From Clostridiales bacterium (GTDB lineage Bacteria; Bacillota_A; Clostridia; Oscillospirales; Oscillospiraceae): DNA of 34,741 nucleotides. The position numbers and the translations under genes are program-made. Below the pieces are notes generated by a model, which saw only the letters and a list, made by a program, of their open reading frames with translations, made no database searches and was not told the DNA's origin. This document shows, in pieces, positions 20,736 to 29,460 of the stretch (its first letter is position 1; the number at the start of each line of letters is the position of its first letter). Location: contig DXUR01000004.1 in NCBI GenBank assembly GCA_019417795.1, positions 1 through 34,741 of the forward strand. Reading direction: 5' to 3'.

Positions 20736-22946
20736 ATGCTATGTCGATATGAGCGCACCATCTTCAAGTCGGATAAGGGCTTCTGCATCTTCTCCTACAG
20801 CACCGAGGATCAGTCAGTTCCCAAGGAAGCGCATAACCGATCGTTCTACCACGACGACAAGATCCACTTCACGGCAATCGGCTATCACCTTGTAGCCTCA
20901 AATGCCGTGGAAGTAGAACTTGATGGCACCTGGGAGAACTCGAAACATGGTCTTCAGCTATCGGTCTCAATGTGTAAGGAGATTGTTCCTACAAATCAGG
21001 CTGGTATCCTCGCATACCTGAGTAGTGGTGTGATTAAGGGCGTTGGCCCGGAGATTGCCAAAGCCATTGTTGCAAGGTTTGGGGATAAGACCATGGAGGT
21101 GCTGGACAAGGAGCCACAGAAGCTGCTGAGCATCAAGGGAATCGCCCAGAGGAAGCTCAAGGCCATCATCGCCTCCTATGAGGAGACAAAGGCCCTGAGC
21201 GACCTTATGATCTACTTGGCGCCGTTTGGTGTTTCAATGAAGAAGGCTGCGATGATCAAAGAAGAGTTCGGCGACAACAGCCTGAAGATCGTGAAGTCGG
21301 ATCCCTTCCAGCTTTGTAAGATCAAAGGGTTTGGCTTTATGACCGTGGACTCGATTGCCCGCAAAACCAAGGTAAGCCTAAAGCATCCTATGCGATACTC
21401 CGGCGCAATCAATTATGTGCTGGATGAGGCCAGGGTATCTGGGCATCTCTTTCTCACCGTTGATGAGACCGTGGGTCAGTGCTATGACCTGCTCAACTCG
21501 GATTGTGAAGAAGAGGTGGTCTCCGAGGAGGAGATCCGACAGGCCATCTCCAATGAGCGTGTTGAGTCCCGTGTCTATGTTGAGGGATCTCGTGTGTACC
21601 TGAGCTATGAGCGTATGTGCGAAGTCAAAGCTGCCAAGCGGATTGTGTCCATGCTCCTCCAGGAAGGGTTCGATGAGATCCGTGACCTGGATGAAAAGAT
21701 CGATCGGGCGGAGAAAAACTTGCATCAGAGACTGGCCCCTTCTCAGCGCAATGCTGTGAAGCTATGCTTGTCCTATCCCATATCCATCATGACTGGTGGA
21801 CCGGGCAGCGGCAAGACGACGACGCTAAGGTTTATCTTGGACATCTACCAGGCAGCGTTCCCGTCAAACGAGATCCTTTTGGCTGCACCCACCGGTAGAG
21901 CCAGTCGGCGAATGTCGGAGCAAACGGGCAAATATGCCTCCACGCTTCACTCTGCTCTTGGTCTGGTCACCGAAGAGGATAGTCCACTCAACGATACGGA
22001 AATGCTTTCTGCAGATCTTATCGTGGTGGATGAGTTCTCCATGGTGGATATGCGCCTTGCGTATGTGCTGATGGAGCGAATCAAGCCAGGAGCCCAACTG
22101 ATCATCGTAGGTGATGCTGACCAGCTTCCATCTGTCGGTGCCGGCAATGTGTTACGGGAGATGATCCGTAGCGAGAAGGTGCCAACGGCAGTTTTGGAAA
22201 CGGTATTCCGGCAGGCATCCAATAGTCGGATCATCACCAATGCCCATGCAATCAATCATAATGACACACATCTACAGTATGGGGATGACTTCCAGATGCT
22301 CGAAGTGCAAAACTCGGAAGAGGCAGCGCGGCTGGTCATTAAAAACTATCTGCGCGAAGTTGCAATTCATGGCATAGAGAATGTTCAGATCCTATCGCCG
22401 TTTCGGAAGCGTGGCGCTGTGGCGTCCAATGCATTGAACGAGACAATACGGGAACTCGTCAACCCTCCGAACAATCTGAAAAAGGAAATGAAGTGTGGCA
22501 GCCGGGTCTTCCGTGTGGGCGATCGCATTATGCAGACTGTAAACAGGATCAATGTGTCGAATGGCGATGTCGGTATCATAACCGACGTGGAGACAGAGGA
22601 TGATGATACGATTGCGCGTGTCAAGCTTCTGGATGGGCGTGAGCTGAGCTATACGCAGGAAATGTTGGAGGACCTTGAGTTTTCCTACTGTACGACTATC
22701 CATAAGAGCCAAGGACAAGAGTATCCGGTCATCATCGTTCCTCTTCTGAAGGAGCACTATATCATGTTGCGGCGAAACCTGCTCTATACAGCGGTGACCA
22801 GAGCCAAGGCAAAGGTCATTCTGATTGGGCAGAAACAAGCCGTATTTATTGCGATCCACAAATGTGATGTGGGTCAACGGAACACTGTCCTCGCTGATCG
22901 AATCGTGGCTTACTACAACCGCGAGCTCAGCAAGCGAGTGACTTGA
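20736..22946 (+). CDS. RecD2-like ATP-dependent DNA helicase, 736 aa
   Basis: An N-terminal beta domain (1-90) precedes helix-hairpin-helix repeats (GVIKGVGPEIAKAIVARFG; KLLSIKGIAQRKLKAI), as in RecD2. The SF1B motor has Walker A GGPGSGKT (residues 354-361), Walker B DEFS (432-435), a GDADQLPSVG motif and the late motifs TIHKSQGQE and LLYTAVTRAK. Length agrees with RecD2 proteins of Firmicutes. The start is ATG 20736 with AAGGAG; an upstream in-frame extension to 20571 overlaps the nuclease gene and is not coding. It probably unwinds DNA 5' to 3' in replication or repair of the element. Confidence 0.92.
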   Translation: MLCRYERTIFKSDKGFCIFSYSTEDQSVPKEAHNRSFYHDDKIHFTAIGYHLVASNAVEVELDGTWENSKHGLQLSVSMCKEIVPTNQAGILAYLSSGVIKGVGPEIAKAIVARFGDKTMEVLDKEPQKLLSIKGIAQRKLKAIIASYEETKALSDLMIYLAPFGVSMKKAAMIKEEFGDNSLKIVKSDPFQLCKIKGFGFMTVDSIARKTKVSLKHPMRYSGAINYVLDEARVSGHLFLTVDETVGQCYDLLNSDCEEEVVSEEEIRQAISNERVESRVYVEGSRVYLSYERMCEVKAAKRIVSMLLQEGFDEIRDLDEKIDRAEKNLHQRLAPSQRNAVKLCLSYPISIMTGGPGSGKTTTLRFILDIYQAAFPSNEILLAAPTGRASRRMSEQTGKYASTLHSALGLVTEEDSPLNDTEMLSADLIVVDEFSMVDMRLAYVLMERIKPGAQLIIVGDADQLPSVGAGNVLREMIRSEKVPTAVLETVFRQASNSRIITNAHAINHNDTHLQYGDDFQMLEVQNSEEAARLVIKNYLREVAIHGIENVQILSPFRKRGAVASNALNETIRELVNPPNNLKKEMKCGSRVFRVGDRIMQTVNRINVSNGDVGIITDVETEDDDTIARVKLLDGRELSYTQEMLEDLEFSYCTTIHKSQGQEYPVIIVPLLKEHYIMLRRNLLYTAVTRAKAKVILIGQKQAVFIAIHKCDVGQRNTVLADRIVAYYNRELSKRVT

Positions 22947-22998
22947 TTTTTGGGAACCGGGGTGGTCAGAAGCCACCTCGTTTCTACATTTATTATGA
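22944..22998 (+). repeat. Inter-gene RNA hairpin repeat, copy A
   Basis: Beginning in the helicase stop codon, TGATTTTTGGG is followed by GGGGTGGTCA, a GGTGG/CCACC hairpin, and TCGTTTCTACATTTATTATGA before the next ribosome site. Copy B at 25518-25592 has the same parts in the same order with a changed stem, GGGTG/CACCC, that still pairs. This points to a conserved RNA structure. Confidence 0.6.
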
Positions 22999-23012
22999 AG
23001 GGAAGACTCAAC

Positions 23013-23828
23013 ATGAGTGAATTGAACACGAACGCGGTCCCGGCCATCAATGCCGTTGAAGGATTTAACCCTGCTGACTTTGTGCGTAACACCGTTGGAG
23101 AAGAAGGTGAAAACGATCTCTATTTGGATGTCAAGTACCGACTCCTCTGGTTCCGGCTGCACTGCCCGAACGGCAAGATTGATCCGGAGCTTGTACATCT
23201 AGACGAGAAGAGCGCTGTTGTCTGCTGCAAGGTCTACGCAGACAAGGCTGACCCTGCTGACCAGTTCATTGGGAAAGCCTACTCTCAGCGCTTTCCTACT
23301 GAGGAGCGTTTTGGAGATCGCTTCCTGGAGATAGCAGAAACGGTGGCAAAAGGGCGTGCGCTGGCCGATGCCGGCTATGGTACGCAGTTCTGCATGAATG
23401 GAGAAACCCTGGCGAGAATCATCGCTGACGCTCCCATCAAAATGCCGCCTGATGAAGACGCCGGACATCCGGGAAATGTAGCGGCCAGCTTTACTGCGCA
23501 GCCGATGCCTCCTGCAGTTCCGGCTCAGAGTGCTCCGGTGTCTCAGCCACCTCAGCAGATGCAGCCTCAGACACCCGCACAGCAGCCGAAAGCAGCTGCG
23601 CCTGAACCGCCCAAGACGGTTGATGAGTATATGAGAGTCATGACCATCGAGCAGGCCAAGGCCGTTAAGGTTGATTTCGGCCGCTTTAACGGTTGGACCC
23701 TGGGCGATATTGCCATGAAGAACCCCGGAGATTTGGCGTGGTATGTGAAGAACTATTCTGGCCATAACCTTGCACTCAAGGCAGGTGCCACAAAGCTGCT
23801 GGAAGCTGTTGGTCAGATGGCCAGCTGA
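23013..23828 (+). CDS. Probable single-strand annealing protein with ExoX-C-like tail, 271 aa
   Basis: Residues 68-123 read AVVCCKVYADK ... FLEIAETVAKGRALADAGYG. This matches the end of the conserved core of Erf/Rad52-like annealing proteins, in which an AET-x-A-x-GRAL-x-x-GYG segment recurs. A Pro/Gln-rich linker (160-200) leads to a small domain (203-250) with VDFGRFNGWTLGDIAMKNPGDLAWYV, like the C-terminal domain of exodeoxyribonuclease X-type proteins (DUF3820). ATG 23013 follows AAGGGAAG. With the YqaJ nuclease and helicase upstream it would complete a lambda Red-like set. The family call is by motif only and should be tested by profile search. Confidence 0.6.
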   Translation: MSELNTNAVPAINAVEGFNPADFVRNTVGEEGENDLYLDVKYRLLWFRLHCPNGKIDPELVHLDEKSAVVCCKVYADKADPADQFIGKAYSQRFPTEERFGDRFLEIAETVAKGRALADAGYGTQFCMNGETLARIIADAPIKMPPDEDAGHPGNVAASFTAQPMPPAVPAQSAPVSQPPQQMQPQTPAQQPKAAAPEPPKTVDEYMRVMTIEQAKAVKVDFGRFNGWTLGDIAMKNPGDLAWYVKNYSGHNLALKAGATKLLEAVGQMAS

Positions 23829-23856
23829 TTGGGCCCCTCACCGAGGGAGGTGATTG

Positions 23857-24951
23857 ATGATGGGCAGAAAACCAGATCTGCCATGTGACATCGAACAGGT
23901 AATTGATTTGCTTGGAATTGAAGTAATCAGAGATACCGGCACGCAACTACATTGTAGGTGTCCATTCTGTGCAGATCGAAAAGCTCATATGAATGTGAAG
24001 ATCCGAGACAATGTGTTTCGGTGCAACCGCTGCGGCAAAGGTGGGGGCATCCTCCACCTTTACGCAGAGTTTTGCGAAGTCACCCTCCATACGGCCTATG
24101 AGGAGCTTTGTAAGATATTCGGTCCCGACAGCAATGAAAAACCGCGCGAGTATAAGAGAAGGCGGAAGATAATTGAGACAGCGGAACTGCCGATAGCCTC
24201 GGCTGAGGTGCGAGATAACACCTATTCAAATCTGCTCTCACTTTTGACCCTGTGCCCCACACATCAAGCATCGCTGAAGGAACGAGGCCTGACCCGAGAT
24301 GAGATTGACTGGCTTGGCTATCGAACAACCCCCACGACACGCCTGAGACGGATCGTGACTGAGTTGCTGGAGCGCGGCTGTGTCCTTGATGGTGTTCCTG
24401 GTTTCTATTGCCAGAAAGATACCGGGCAGTGGACGCTCGACATCAGAGGTTCTGGAATCATGCTTCCGGATCGAAATCTTAATGGGCAAATTGAGGCCAT
24501 TCAGGTTCGACTCGATAAGGTTTATAACCAGAAGTTCTATAACCTAACGAGCATCGATCAGTACTATGGAACACAGTCCAAGTGCTGTCCACATTATGTC
24601 GGGGTTCACGAAGGCGACGAGGTAGTCTGTCTCACAGAAAGCGTGATGAAGGCAGATATTGCCTACAATTTTGCGCTTGGCACCTCATATGAAAGTGGTT
24701 TTGTCGGCCTTACCGGAGTGCCAAGCTATTCCCAGTTCGAGCGTGCGCTTGAAGAGCTTAACTCTATCGGCGTGGTACGAATCAACATTATGGTTGACTC
24801 GGACTACCAGGTCAAAGAAGAGGTCCGAAAGGCGCGTGATCGCTATATCGAAATGGGGGTTGCTGCTGGCTTTGAGGTGGCTCCGATTACCTGGACACAA
24901 AAGCGGAAAGGCGTAGATGATCTCTATAAGCACCTTTTCCGGAACAAATGA
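23857..24951 (+). CDS. CHC2 zinc-finger/TOPRIM primase-like protein, 364 aa
   Basis: A DnaG-type zinc finger has Cys at about 35, 38, 56 and 59 (CPFC and CNRC), followed by GKGGGILHLY. The central region carries strands and the GIMLPDRNLNGQIEAIQVRLD core, then TOPRIM motifs: a Glu in CLTESVMKAD and DSD in IMVDSDYQ. Cellular DnaG is larger and has a helicase-binding domain, which is missing here, so this is a stand-alone element primase. The start is ATG 23857, six bases after GGGAGGTGAT; an in-frame ATG at 23860 is equally possible. It would make RNA primers for element replication. Confidence 0.88.
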   Translation: MMGRKPDLPCDIEQVIDLLGIEVIRDTGTQLHCRCPFCADRKAHMNVKIRDNVFRCNRCGKGGGILHLYAEFCEVTLHTAYEELCKIFGPDSNEKPREYKRRRKIIETAELPIASAEVRDNTYSNLLSLLTLCPTHQASLKERGLTRDEIDWLGYRTTPTTRLRRIVTELLERGCVLDGVPGFYCQKDTGQWTLDIRGSGIMLPDRNLNGQIEAIQVRLDKVYNQKFYNLTSIDQYYGTQSKCCPHYVGVHEGDEVVCLTESVMKADIAYNFALGTSYESGFVGLTGVPSYSQFERALEELNSIGVVRINIMVDSDYQVKEEVRKARDRYIEMGVAAGFEVAPITWTQKRKGVDDLYKHLFRNK

Positions 24952-24960
24952 TTATGACTT

Positions 24961-24986
24961 GGGCTGCAGCATTTTAGCTGCAGCCC
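24961..24986 (+). promoter_or_regulatory. Perfect 10-bp hairpin between primase and zinc-ribbon genes
   Basis: GGGCTGCAGC and GCTGCAGCCC pair perfectly around a six-base loop, ten bases after the primase stop. There is no U tract, so it is more likely an RNA stability or processing element than a terminator. Confidence 0.55.
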
Positions 24987-25008
24987 TCTGCGTATGAGGA
25001 GAATCTAT

Positions 25009-25389
25009 ATGGTTCCTATTGAAAACCAAGAGCGACCGAACATCAAGTCAGTCTATACTTGCTCGAACTGTGAGAAGGCTCTGTTTGATGGCGATGATGA
25101 CCATCCGAGATGGAACTTCTGCCCCATGTGCGGCCAGGAGATTGAGTGGGATAAATCTGCAAAGGTCGTTTGGGAAGAAAAAAACTGTAATGTCTGTGGC
25201 GGTTGGCTTGTTAAGCGCCACCCTGCAGGTTTTTGGTATGCCTCAAGCGACTATATTGGGATGGATACCTGCTACACCTGTTGGATCGAGGAGTGCCTTA
25301 CGACCAACTGCCTTGGCTGTAAGCGAGGGAACTATCCGGACTGCAAGTGGATTGATTTGAAAAAGTCTTATCAGGAGGAAGACAAATGA
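25009..25389 (+). CDS. Cys-rich zinc-ribbon protein, 126 aa
   Basis: The protein contains CSNC near the start and CPMC about 25 residues later, a classical zinc ribbon. CNVCGG, CYTC and a final C-x2-C-x6-C cluster indicate at least two metal sites. ATG 25009 follows GAGGAG at six bases; ATG 24994 is in frame but lies upstream of that site. The first ribbon resembles those of small phage proteins that bind nucleic acids or RNA polymerase. No enzyme motif is visible. The next tiny gene overlaps its stop. Confidence 0.65.
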   Translation: MVPIENQERPNIKSVYTCSNCEKALFDGDDDHPRWNFCPMCGQEIEWDKSAKVVWEEKNCNVCGGWLVKRHPAGFWYASSDYIGMDTCYTCWIEECLTTNCLGCKRGNYPDCKWIDLKKSYQEEDK

Positions 25390-25520
25390 GCGTTGAGATC
25401 TATATTGATGACTTGAAGCCTGACATTGAAAGACAGGTATTGGAAGAGCTGGGGCTCGAAACTGCAGAAGATGGGAATTATGATATTATCCCTCTTTTCA
25501 GCGTAGAGAGACCGGAATGA
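25386..25520 (+). CDS. Tiny acidic protein, 44 aa
   Basis: ATG 25386 overlaps the preceding stop by four bases. The 44 residues are acidic and amphipathic, with the segment KPDIERQVLEELGLE as a helix. Unrecognised; coupling to the zinc-ribbon gene supports translation. Its stop codon begins hairpin repeat copy B. Confidence 0.5.
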   Translation: MSVEIYIDDLKPDIERQVLEELGLETAEDGNYDIIPLFSVERPE

Positions 25521-25592
25521 TTTTTGGGCAGATCACGAATTTTTAGTAGAGGGGGGTGGTCAAACACACCCTCATTTCTACATTCATTATGA
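25518..25592 (+). repeat. Inter-gene RNA hairpin repeat, copy B
   Basis: It has the same order of parts as copy A at 22944: TGATTTTTGGG, GGGGTGGTCA, a GGGTG/CACCC hairpin and TCATTTCTACATTCATTATGA. An extra 18-24 bases separate the first two blocks. Confidence 0.6.
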
Positions 25593-25659
25593 GGAGTGAA
25601 CTGCTGGAATAATCCAAATAATACTAGGGATAATATCCCAAGGAGGTGCTATCGGTATT

Positions 25660-25989
25660 ATGGAAGAACCTAAGATTACTTCTGGTGCAGTGCCATATAT
25701 CGCATCTGAAATCCCTGATGATCCAAGAGATATCACACCCGAGCAGTGGGAAGCGATGAAGGCGGTTGATATTCGGACAGTAGACAAGTCTCAGCTTGTA
25801 GACTTGAGCACCGTTCACATTGATGAATCCTTGCCTGTGCGTGAAAGAGTGCTCAGTTATCTGAAGCAAGTGAAGAATCCATACTGTGTCCGAGTGGGCA
25901 ACTTTGCTGTCAAGGTGAAATACAAAGAGGACGGGCCATCCTTTGAGGAAGTGTTCAAGCATCTGCTGCAGCAGCAGAGTATGATGTAA
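25660..25989 (+). CDS. DUF6870-like small protein upstream of the recombinases, 109 aa
   Basis: The block VDIRTVDKSQLVDLSTVHIDE followed by LPVRERVLSYLKQVKNPYCVRVG and VKVKY matches the small DUF6870 family, seen in Clostridia mobile elements often near serine recombinases (assignment by memory of the pattern). ATG 25660 lies 14 bases after AAGGAGG, a long spacing, so an upstream non-ATG start is possible. It precedes three tandem recombinase genes by 118 bases and may be a recombination directionality or accessory factor. That role is inferred from position. Confidence 0.65.
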   Translation: MEEPKITSGAVPYIASEIPDDPRDITPEQWEAMKAVDIRTVDKSQLVDLSTVHIDESLPVRERVLSYLKQVKNPYCVRVGNFAVKVKYKEDGPSFEEVFKHLLQQQSMM

Positions 25990-26013
25990 TTCTTGCCAGG
26001 TCCGTTTTTCATC

Positions 26014-26042
26014 TGGATAAAGGGCCATAGATGTGGTAAAAT
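26014..26042 (+). promoter_or_regulatory. Weak promoter for the recombinase operon
   Basis: TGGATA and TAAAAT are separated by 17 bases. The -10 fits well and the -35 poorly, suggesting a low-level or activator-dependent promoter. It precedes the ribosome-site hairpin at 26066-26104. Confidence 0.45.
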
Positions 26043-26065
26043 AGCCTCGGACTAAATCAAGCATA

Positions 26066-26104
26066 CTCACTCCTTAGGCAGACAGACCACGCCAAAGGAG
26101 TGAG
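26066..26104 (+). promoter_or_regulatory. Hairpin that sequesters the ribosome site of the first recombinase
   Basis: CTCACTCCTT (26066-26075) and AAGGAGTGAG (26095-26104) are a perfect 10-bp inverted repeat, extended inward by GGC/GCC. The right arm contains the AAGGAG ribosome site of the gene starting at 26108. Folding would block translation, so integrase expression may depend on opening this hairpin. Confidence 0.7.
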
Positions 26105-26107
26105 ATT

Positions 26108-27769
26108 ATGCAGAATAATGCGAATGAGATGGCTGTGTTTAATACCGCCATCTATGTGCGTCTTTCCAAGGAAGACATCGTTGCGGCGCAATCTGGCCGT
26201 GAGAGCAACAGCATTACCAACCAGAAGCAGCTTATTCTGGACTTTCTGAAGGATAAGCCTGAATTTAATATTGTCTCCATTCGTATAGACGATGGATATA
26301 CAGGGACGAATTTTGACCGTCCAGCCTTTCAGCGCATGCTGAACGATATTAAGGCTGGACGGATCAATTGCGTGGTCGTAAAAGACCTGTCCCGTTTCGG
26401 AAGAGAGTATATCAATTCCGGAAAGTATATCCACCGTCTATTTCCTGTTTTAGGGGTGCGCTTAATCGCTATCAATGACAACATCGACACGATTACCCGT
26501 GACGAGAGTAGCGAGTTTAGCATCACGCTCAAGAACTTGATGAATGACAACTACAGCCGTGACATCTCAGTGAAGGTCAGAAGCCAGCTGCAGGTGAAGC
26601 GGAAACATGGTGACTTTATTTGTCCGTTTGCACCGTATGGGTACCAGAAGTGCGAGGGAAACCACAATCGAATTGAGCCCGATCCCTATGCTGCCACAGT
26701 TGTCCAGGATATTTTCAACTGGAAAATTCAAGGCATGACGAACAATGGCATAGCAATTCGGCTTGCAGAGAGCGGAATTCTTGCGCCGCTGGAGTATAAG
26801 CGCCACAAGGGAGAGCCGTTATTCTCCGGCTTCAAAATGAAGGAACGGTGCGAATGGACAGCGCAGGCAGTTGCCCGGATACTCACCAACCCGATCTATA
26901 TTGGAACCCTCCGCCAAGGCCTTCGCCGTAGACCAAACTATAAAATCAAGAAATCAATACCAACAGAAGAAAACGAGTGGGTTGTGATCCACGACGCCCA
27001 TGAGCCTGTTGTCACGAAGAGGACATTCTATCTTGCTCAAAAAGCTCTTCTAATAGATACGAGAGCAGCACCACGAGCAACGACAGTTTATCCGCTATCC
27101 GGCTTGTTGGAATGCGGAGAATGCGGGAACGCAGTTACTCGAAGCACAATTAACAACGGATATAAGTTATACAGCTATTTCCGCTGCAGCGTGCGCACGA
27201 AAGAGGATCGCTGTGAACTCAAGCAGGTACCAGAGGCACAGGTTGAGGCAGCTGTCCTTCAGCTATTGCAAGAGCATATCAGCGCGGTGGTTGAGCTCGA
27301 CCGGTGTCTATCTGAAATTCAGCAGGTGCCATATCAGAAAATCAATGTTGCCAAGTGTGAGCAGCGCAGAGAAAAACTTGCGGCAGAAATCGCTCGTTAT
27401 CGCGATCTGAAGGCATCTCTCTATGAAGATATGAAAGAAGGACTCATTTCGAAGACTGACTTCTGTGACATCAGAGGTCAGTATGATGCAAGAATTGCCG
27501 ATGCGCTGATTGCTCAGGAGCAGATCGACCGAGAACTCAGTATCTATCTCTCGGGCGAGCAGTCCCCGAACAACTGGATGAAGACATTTACCGAACATCG
27601 AGGATTGAAATCACTCACGCGGGCAGTTGTTCTGGAGTGCATTGAAAAAGTTGTTATTCACAAAGATGAAAAGTTGGAAATCATCTTTGAGCATTCCGAG
27701 GACTATGCCCGTTTGGTGAGCAGTCTGCAGGAATATGCTGAGCGTGGAATACTTGAGGAGGCGATGTAA
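26108..27769 (+). CDS. Large serine recombinase 1 of 3, 553 aa
   Basis: The catalytic domain has YVRLSKED with nucleophile S20, DDGYTGTNFDRPAF and KDLSRFGRE. A recombinase domain follows (APYGYQKCEGNHNRIEPDP; ILTNPIYIGTLRQG), then a zinc ribbon CGECG with later Cys about residues 338-375 and a coiled coil about residues 425-490. This is the full TnpX/TndX-type layout used for integration and excision of clostridial elements. Its ribosome site is inside a perfect hairpin. Only two bases separate it from the second recombinase gene. The three proteins are clearly different from each other. Confidence 0.93.
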   Translation: MQNNANEMAVFNTAIYVRLSKEDIVAAQSGRESNSITNQKQLILDFLKDKPEFNIVSIRIDDGYTGTNFDRPAFQRMLNDIKAGRINCVVVKDLSRFGREYINSGKYIHRLFPVLGVRLIAINDNIDTITRDESSEFSITLKNLMNDNYSRDISVKVRSQLQVKRKHGDFICPFAPYGYQKCEGNHNRIEPDPYAATVVQDIFNWKIQGMTNNGIAIRLAESGILAPLEYKRHKGEPLFSGFKMKERCEWTAQAVARILTNPIYIGTLRQGLRRRPNYKIKKSIPTEENEWVVIHDAHEPVVTKRTFYLAQKALLIDTRAAPRATTVYPLSGLLECGECGNAVTRSTINNGYKLYSYFRCSVRTKEDRCELKQVPEAQVEAAVLQLLQEHISAVVELDRCLSEIQQVPYQKINVAKCEQRREKLAAEIARYRDLKASLYEDMKEGLISKTDFCDIRGQYDARIADALIAQEQIDRELSIYLSGEQSPNNWMKTFTEHRGLKSLTRAVVLECIEKVVIHKDEKLEIIFEHSEDYARLVSSLQEYAERGILEEAM

Positions 27770-27771
27770 GC

Positions 27772-29460
27772 ATGGCAAGAAAGAGCAGAAAAAATGTCCA
27801 AGCCACACCCGCAGTTGTTGTAGGACCCGTCCAGTACAAGGTAGCGCTCTATGCCAGAATCTCGGTTGAGAACGAACAAAAGCGAGAAGCAGACACCATA
27901 GGTAATCAGATTGCGTTGCTGAAGGACTTTGTTTCCCAGCATCAGGATTTAGTTGTCTTTGACCTCTATTGTGATGACGATATCTCGGGAGTTAGCTTTG
28001 TGCGCCCGGAATTCGCTCGAATGATGAATGACATCCGAGCTGGCAAGGTGACCTGTGTGATTGTCAAAGACTTGTCTCGTCTGGGGCGAAATATGATTGA
28101 GAGCGGTGAATATATTGAGCAGATCTTTCCGAGAATGGGTGTGCGCTTTATCTCCGTTACCGATCGCTTTGACTCATTGCTGGATGATGCCGACATTTCA
28201 ATCCAACTGAAAAATTTTGCAAACGAGGCATATGCGAGAGACATTTCAAAGAAGATTCGGGCGGTGAAACGGACGCAGCAGCTTGCTGGTAAGTGGACCA
28301 CTGGCACTCCGCCATATGGATATATGTTAGATCCGGATGACAAGTACCACCTATTTCCTGATCCGCAAACGGGGCCAATCGTTCTTGCCATTTTCCGTAT
28401 GGTGGCAGAGAATCATACTCTCCACTTCATAGCGAAAACTCTGAATGAGCAAGGGGTGCCCAGTCCCGGACGCTATCTGTACGATATTGGTTTGCGGAAG
28501 ACGGAGAAGTTCAAAAATGCCATCTGGTATCTGCAAACGATCAAGAAAATTCTTGTCGATCCGGTCTATCTTGGTTGGATTGTGTCCGGAAAGTACAGAA
28601 GCCAGCTGTGCGAGCGGGGGACAAAGACTACAGTTAAAACGCCCGAAGAGGAATGGATTATCAATAAAGGTATGCATGAACCCATTGTTTCCAAAGAGCT
28701 TTTTGATAAGGTTCAGGACATCCTCTCGGCTAGGCAAAGTGAACAGGGCCTTGCGACTATCTACGATTCCAAGAGTAAACGAAGAAGTATGTTCAAAGGA
28801 ATTCTTCGTTGCGGAGAATGTGGTCGCAGTATGTACTTGCGCAGTAAATCTAATCGCGGTTATTACTATTATTGCACTCTCCATGAGAATTACAATGCCA
28901 CCATTTGTCCCAAGAAAGCGGTCAAACAGGAGGATGTAGAGTCCCTTGCCCTGCGGCTTATCCAAACTCAGATAAGAGCATTCTCCGATGCCCAGAGACT
29001 GATTGCCAACTTGAATGCTACGCCTTCTTCGCAGACCCGCTATCAGATATATGAAACCCAGATTGATGATGCAAAGAGAAATATTGAAAAGTTCAATCAG
29101 CTGAAGGCAACCCTGTATGGCGATTTTGCAGATGGACTTCTGAGCCATCAAGATTACACAGATCTGAGCGAGGACTACTCTAGGAGGGCGGATGATTTGA
29201 GAATCTTTATTGCTGAATTGGAGAAGGAAAAGGAAAAGTACTCAGCGGGATTTGGCAGCAAAATGCAGTGGGCACTGTTGGTTGAAAAGTATAAGGATCA
29301 GGAGTCCATTGACGCTGAGATGGCAGCAGCCTTCATTGAGACGCTTACCTTGTTTAACGATGGCCATGTTGAAGTGGCATTCCGCCATCGTGATGAGATT
29401 GAACAGGTCCTCTATGTCGCTGCGACCCGAGGAAAGGAGGCGGAGAGATATGCCGGATAA
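27772..29460 (+). CDS. Large serine recombinase 2 of 3, 562 aa
   Basis: A basic 20-residue extension precedes the catalytic domain (LYARIS with S31, CDDDISGVSFVRPEF, KDLSRLGRN). The recombinase domain carries TPPYGYMLDPDDKYHLFPDP and LVDPVYLGWIVSG. The zinc ribbon has CGECGRS and a later CPKK, and a coiled coil follows. It starts two bases after recombinase 1 and overlaps recombinase 3 by 11 bases, so the three are co-translated. An intact active site argues that it is functional and not a decayed copy. Confidence 0.92.
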   Translation: MARKSRKNVQATPAVVVGPVQYKVALYARISVENEQKREADTIGNQIALLKDFVSQHQDLVVFDLYCDDDISGVSFVRPEFARMMNDIRAGKVTCVIVKDLSRLGRNMIESGEYIEQIFPRMGVRFISVTDRFDSLLDDADISIQLKNFANEAYARDISKKIRAVKRTQQLAGKWTTGTPPYGYMLDPDDKYHLFPDPQTGPIVLAIFRMVAENHTLHFIAKTLNEQGVPSPGRYLYDIGLRKTEKFKNAIWYLQTIKKILVDPVYLGWIVSGKYRSQLCERGTKTTVKTPEEEWIINKGMHEPIVSKELFDKVQDILSARQSEQGLATIYDSKSKRRSMFKGILRCGECGRSMYLRSKSNRGYYYYCTLHENYNATICPKKAVKQEDVESLALRLIQTQIRAFSDAQRLIANLNATPSSQTRYQIYETQIDDAKRNIEKFNQLKATLYGDFADGLLSHQDYTDLSEDYSRRADDLRIFIAELEKEKEKYSAGFGSKMQWALLVEKYKDQESIDAEMAAAFIETLTLFNDGHVEVAFRHRDEIEQVLYVAATRGKEAERYAG

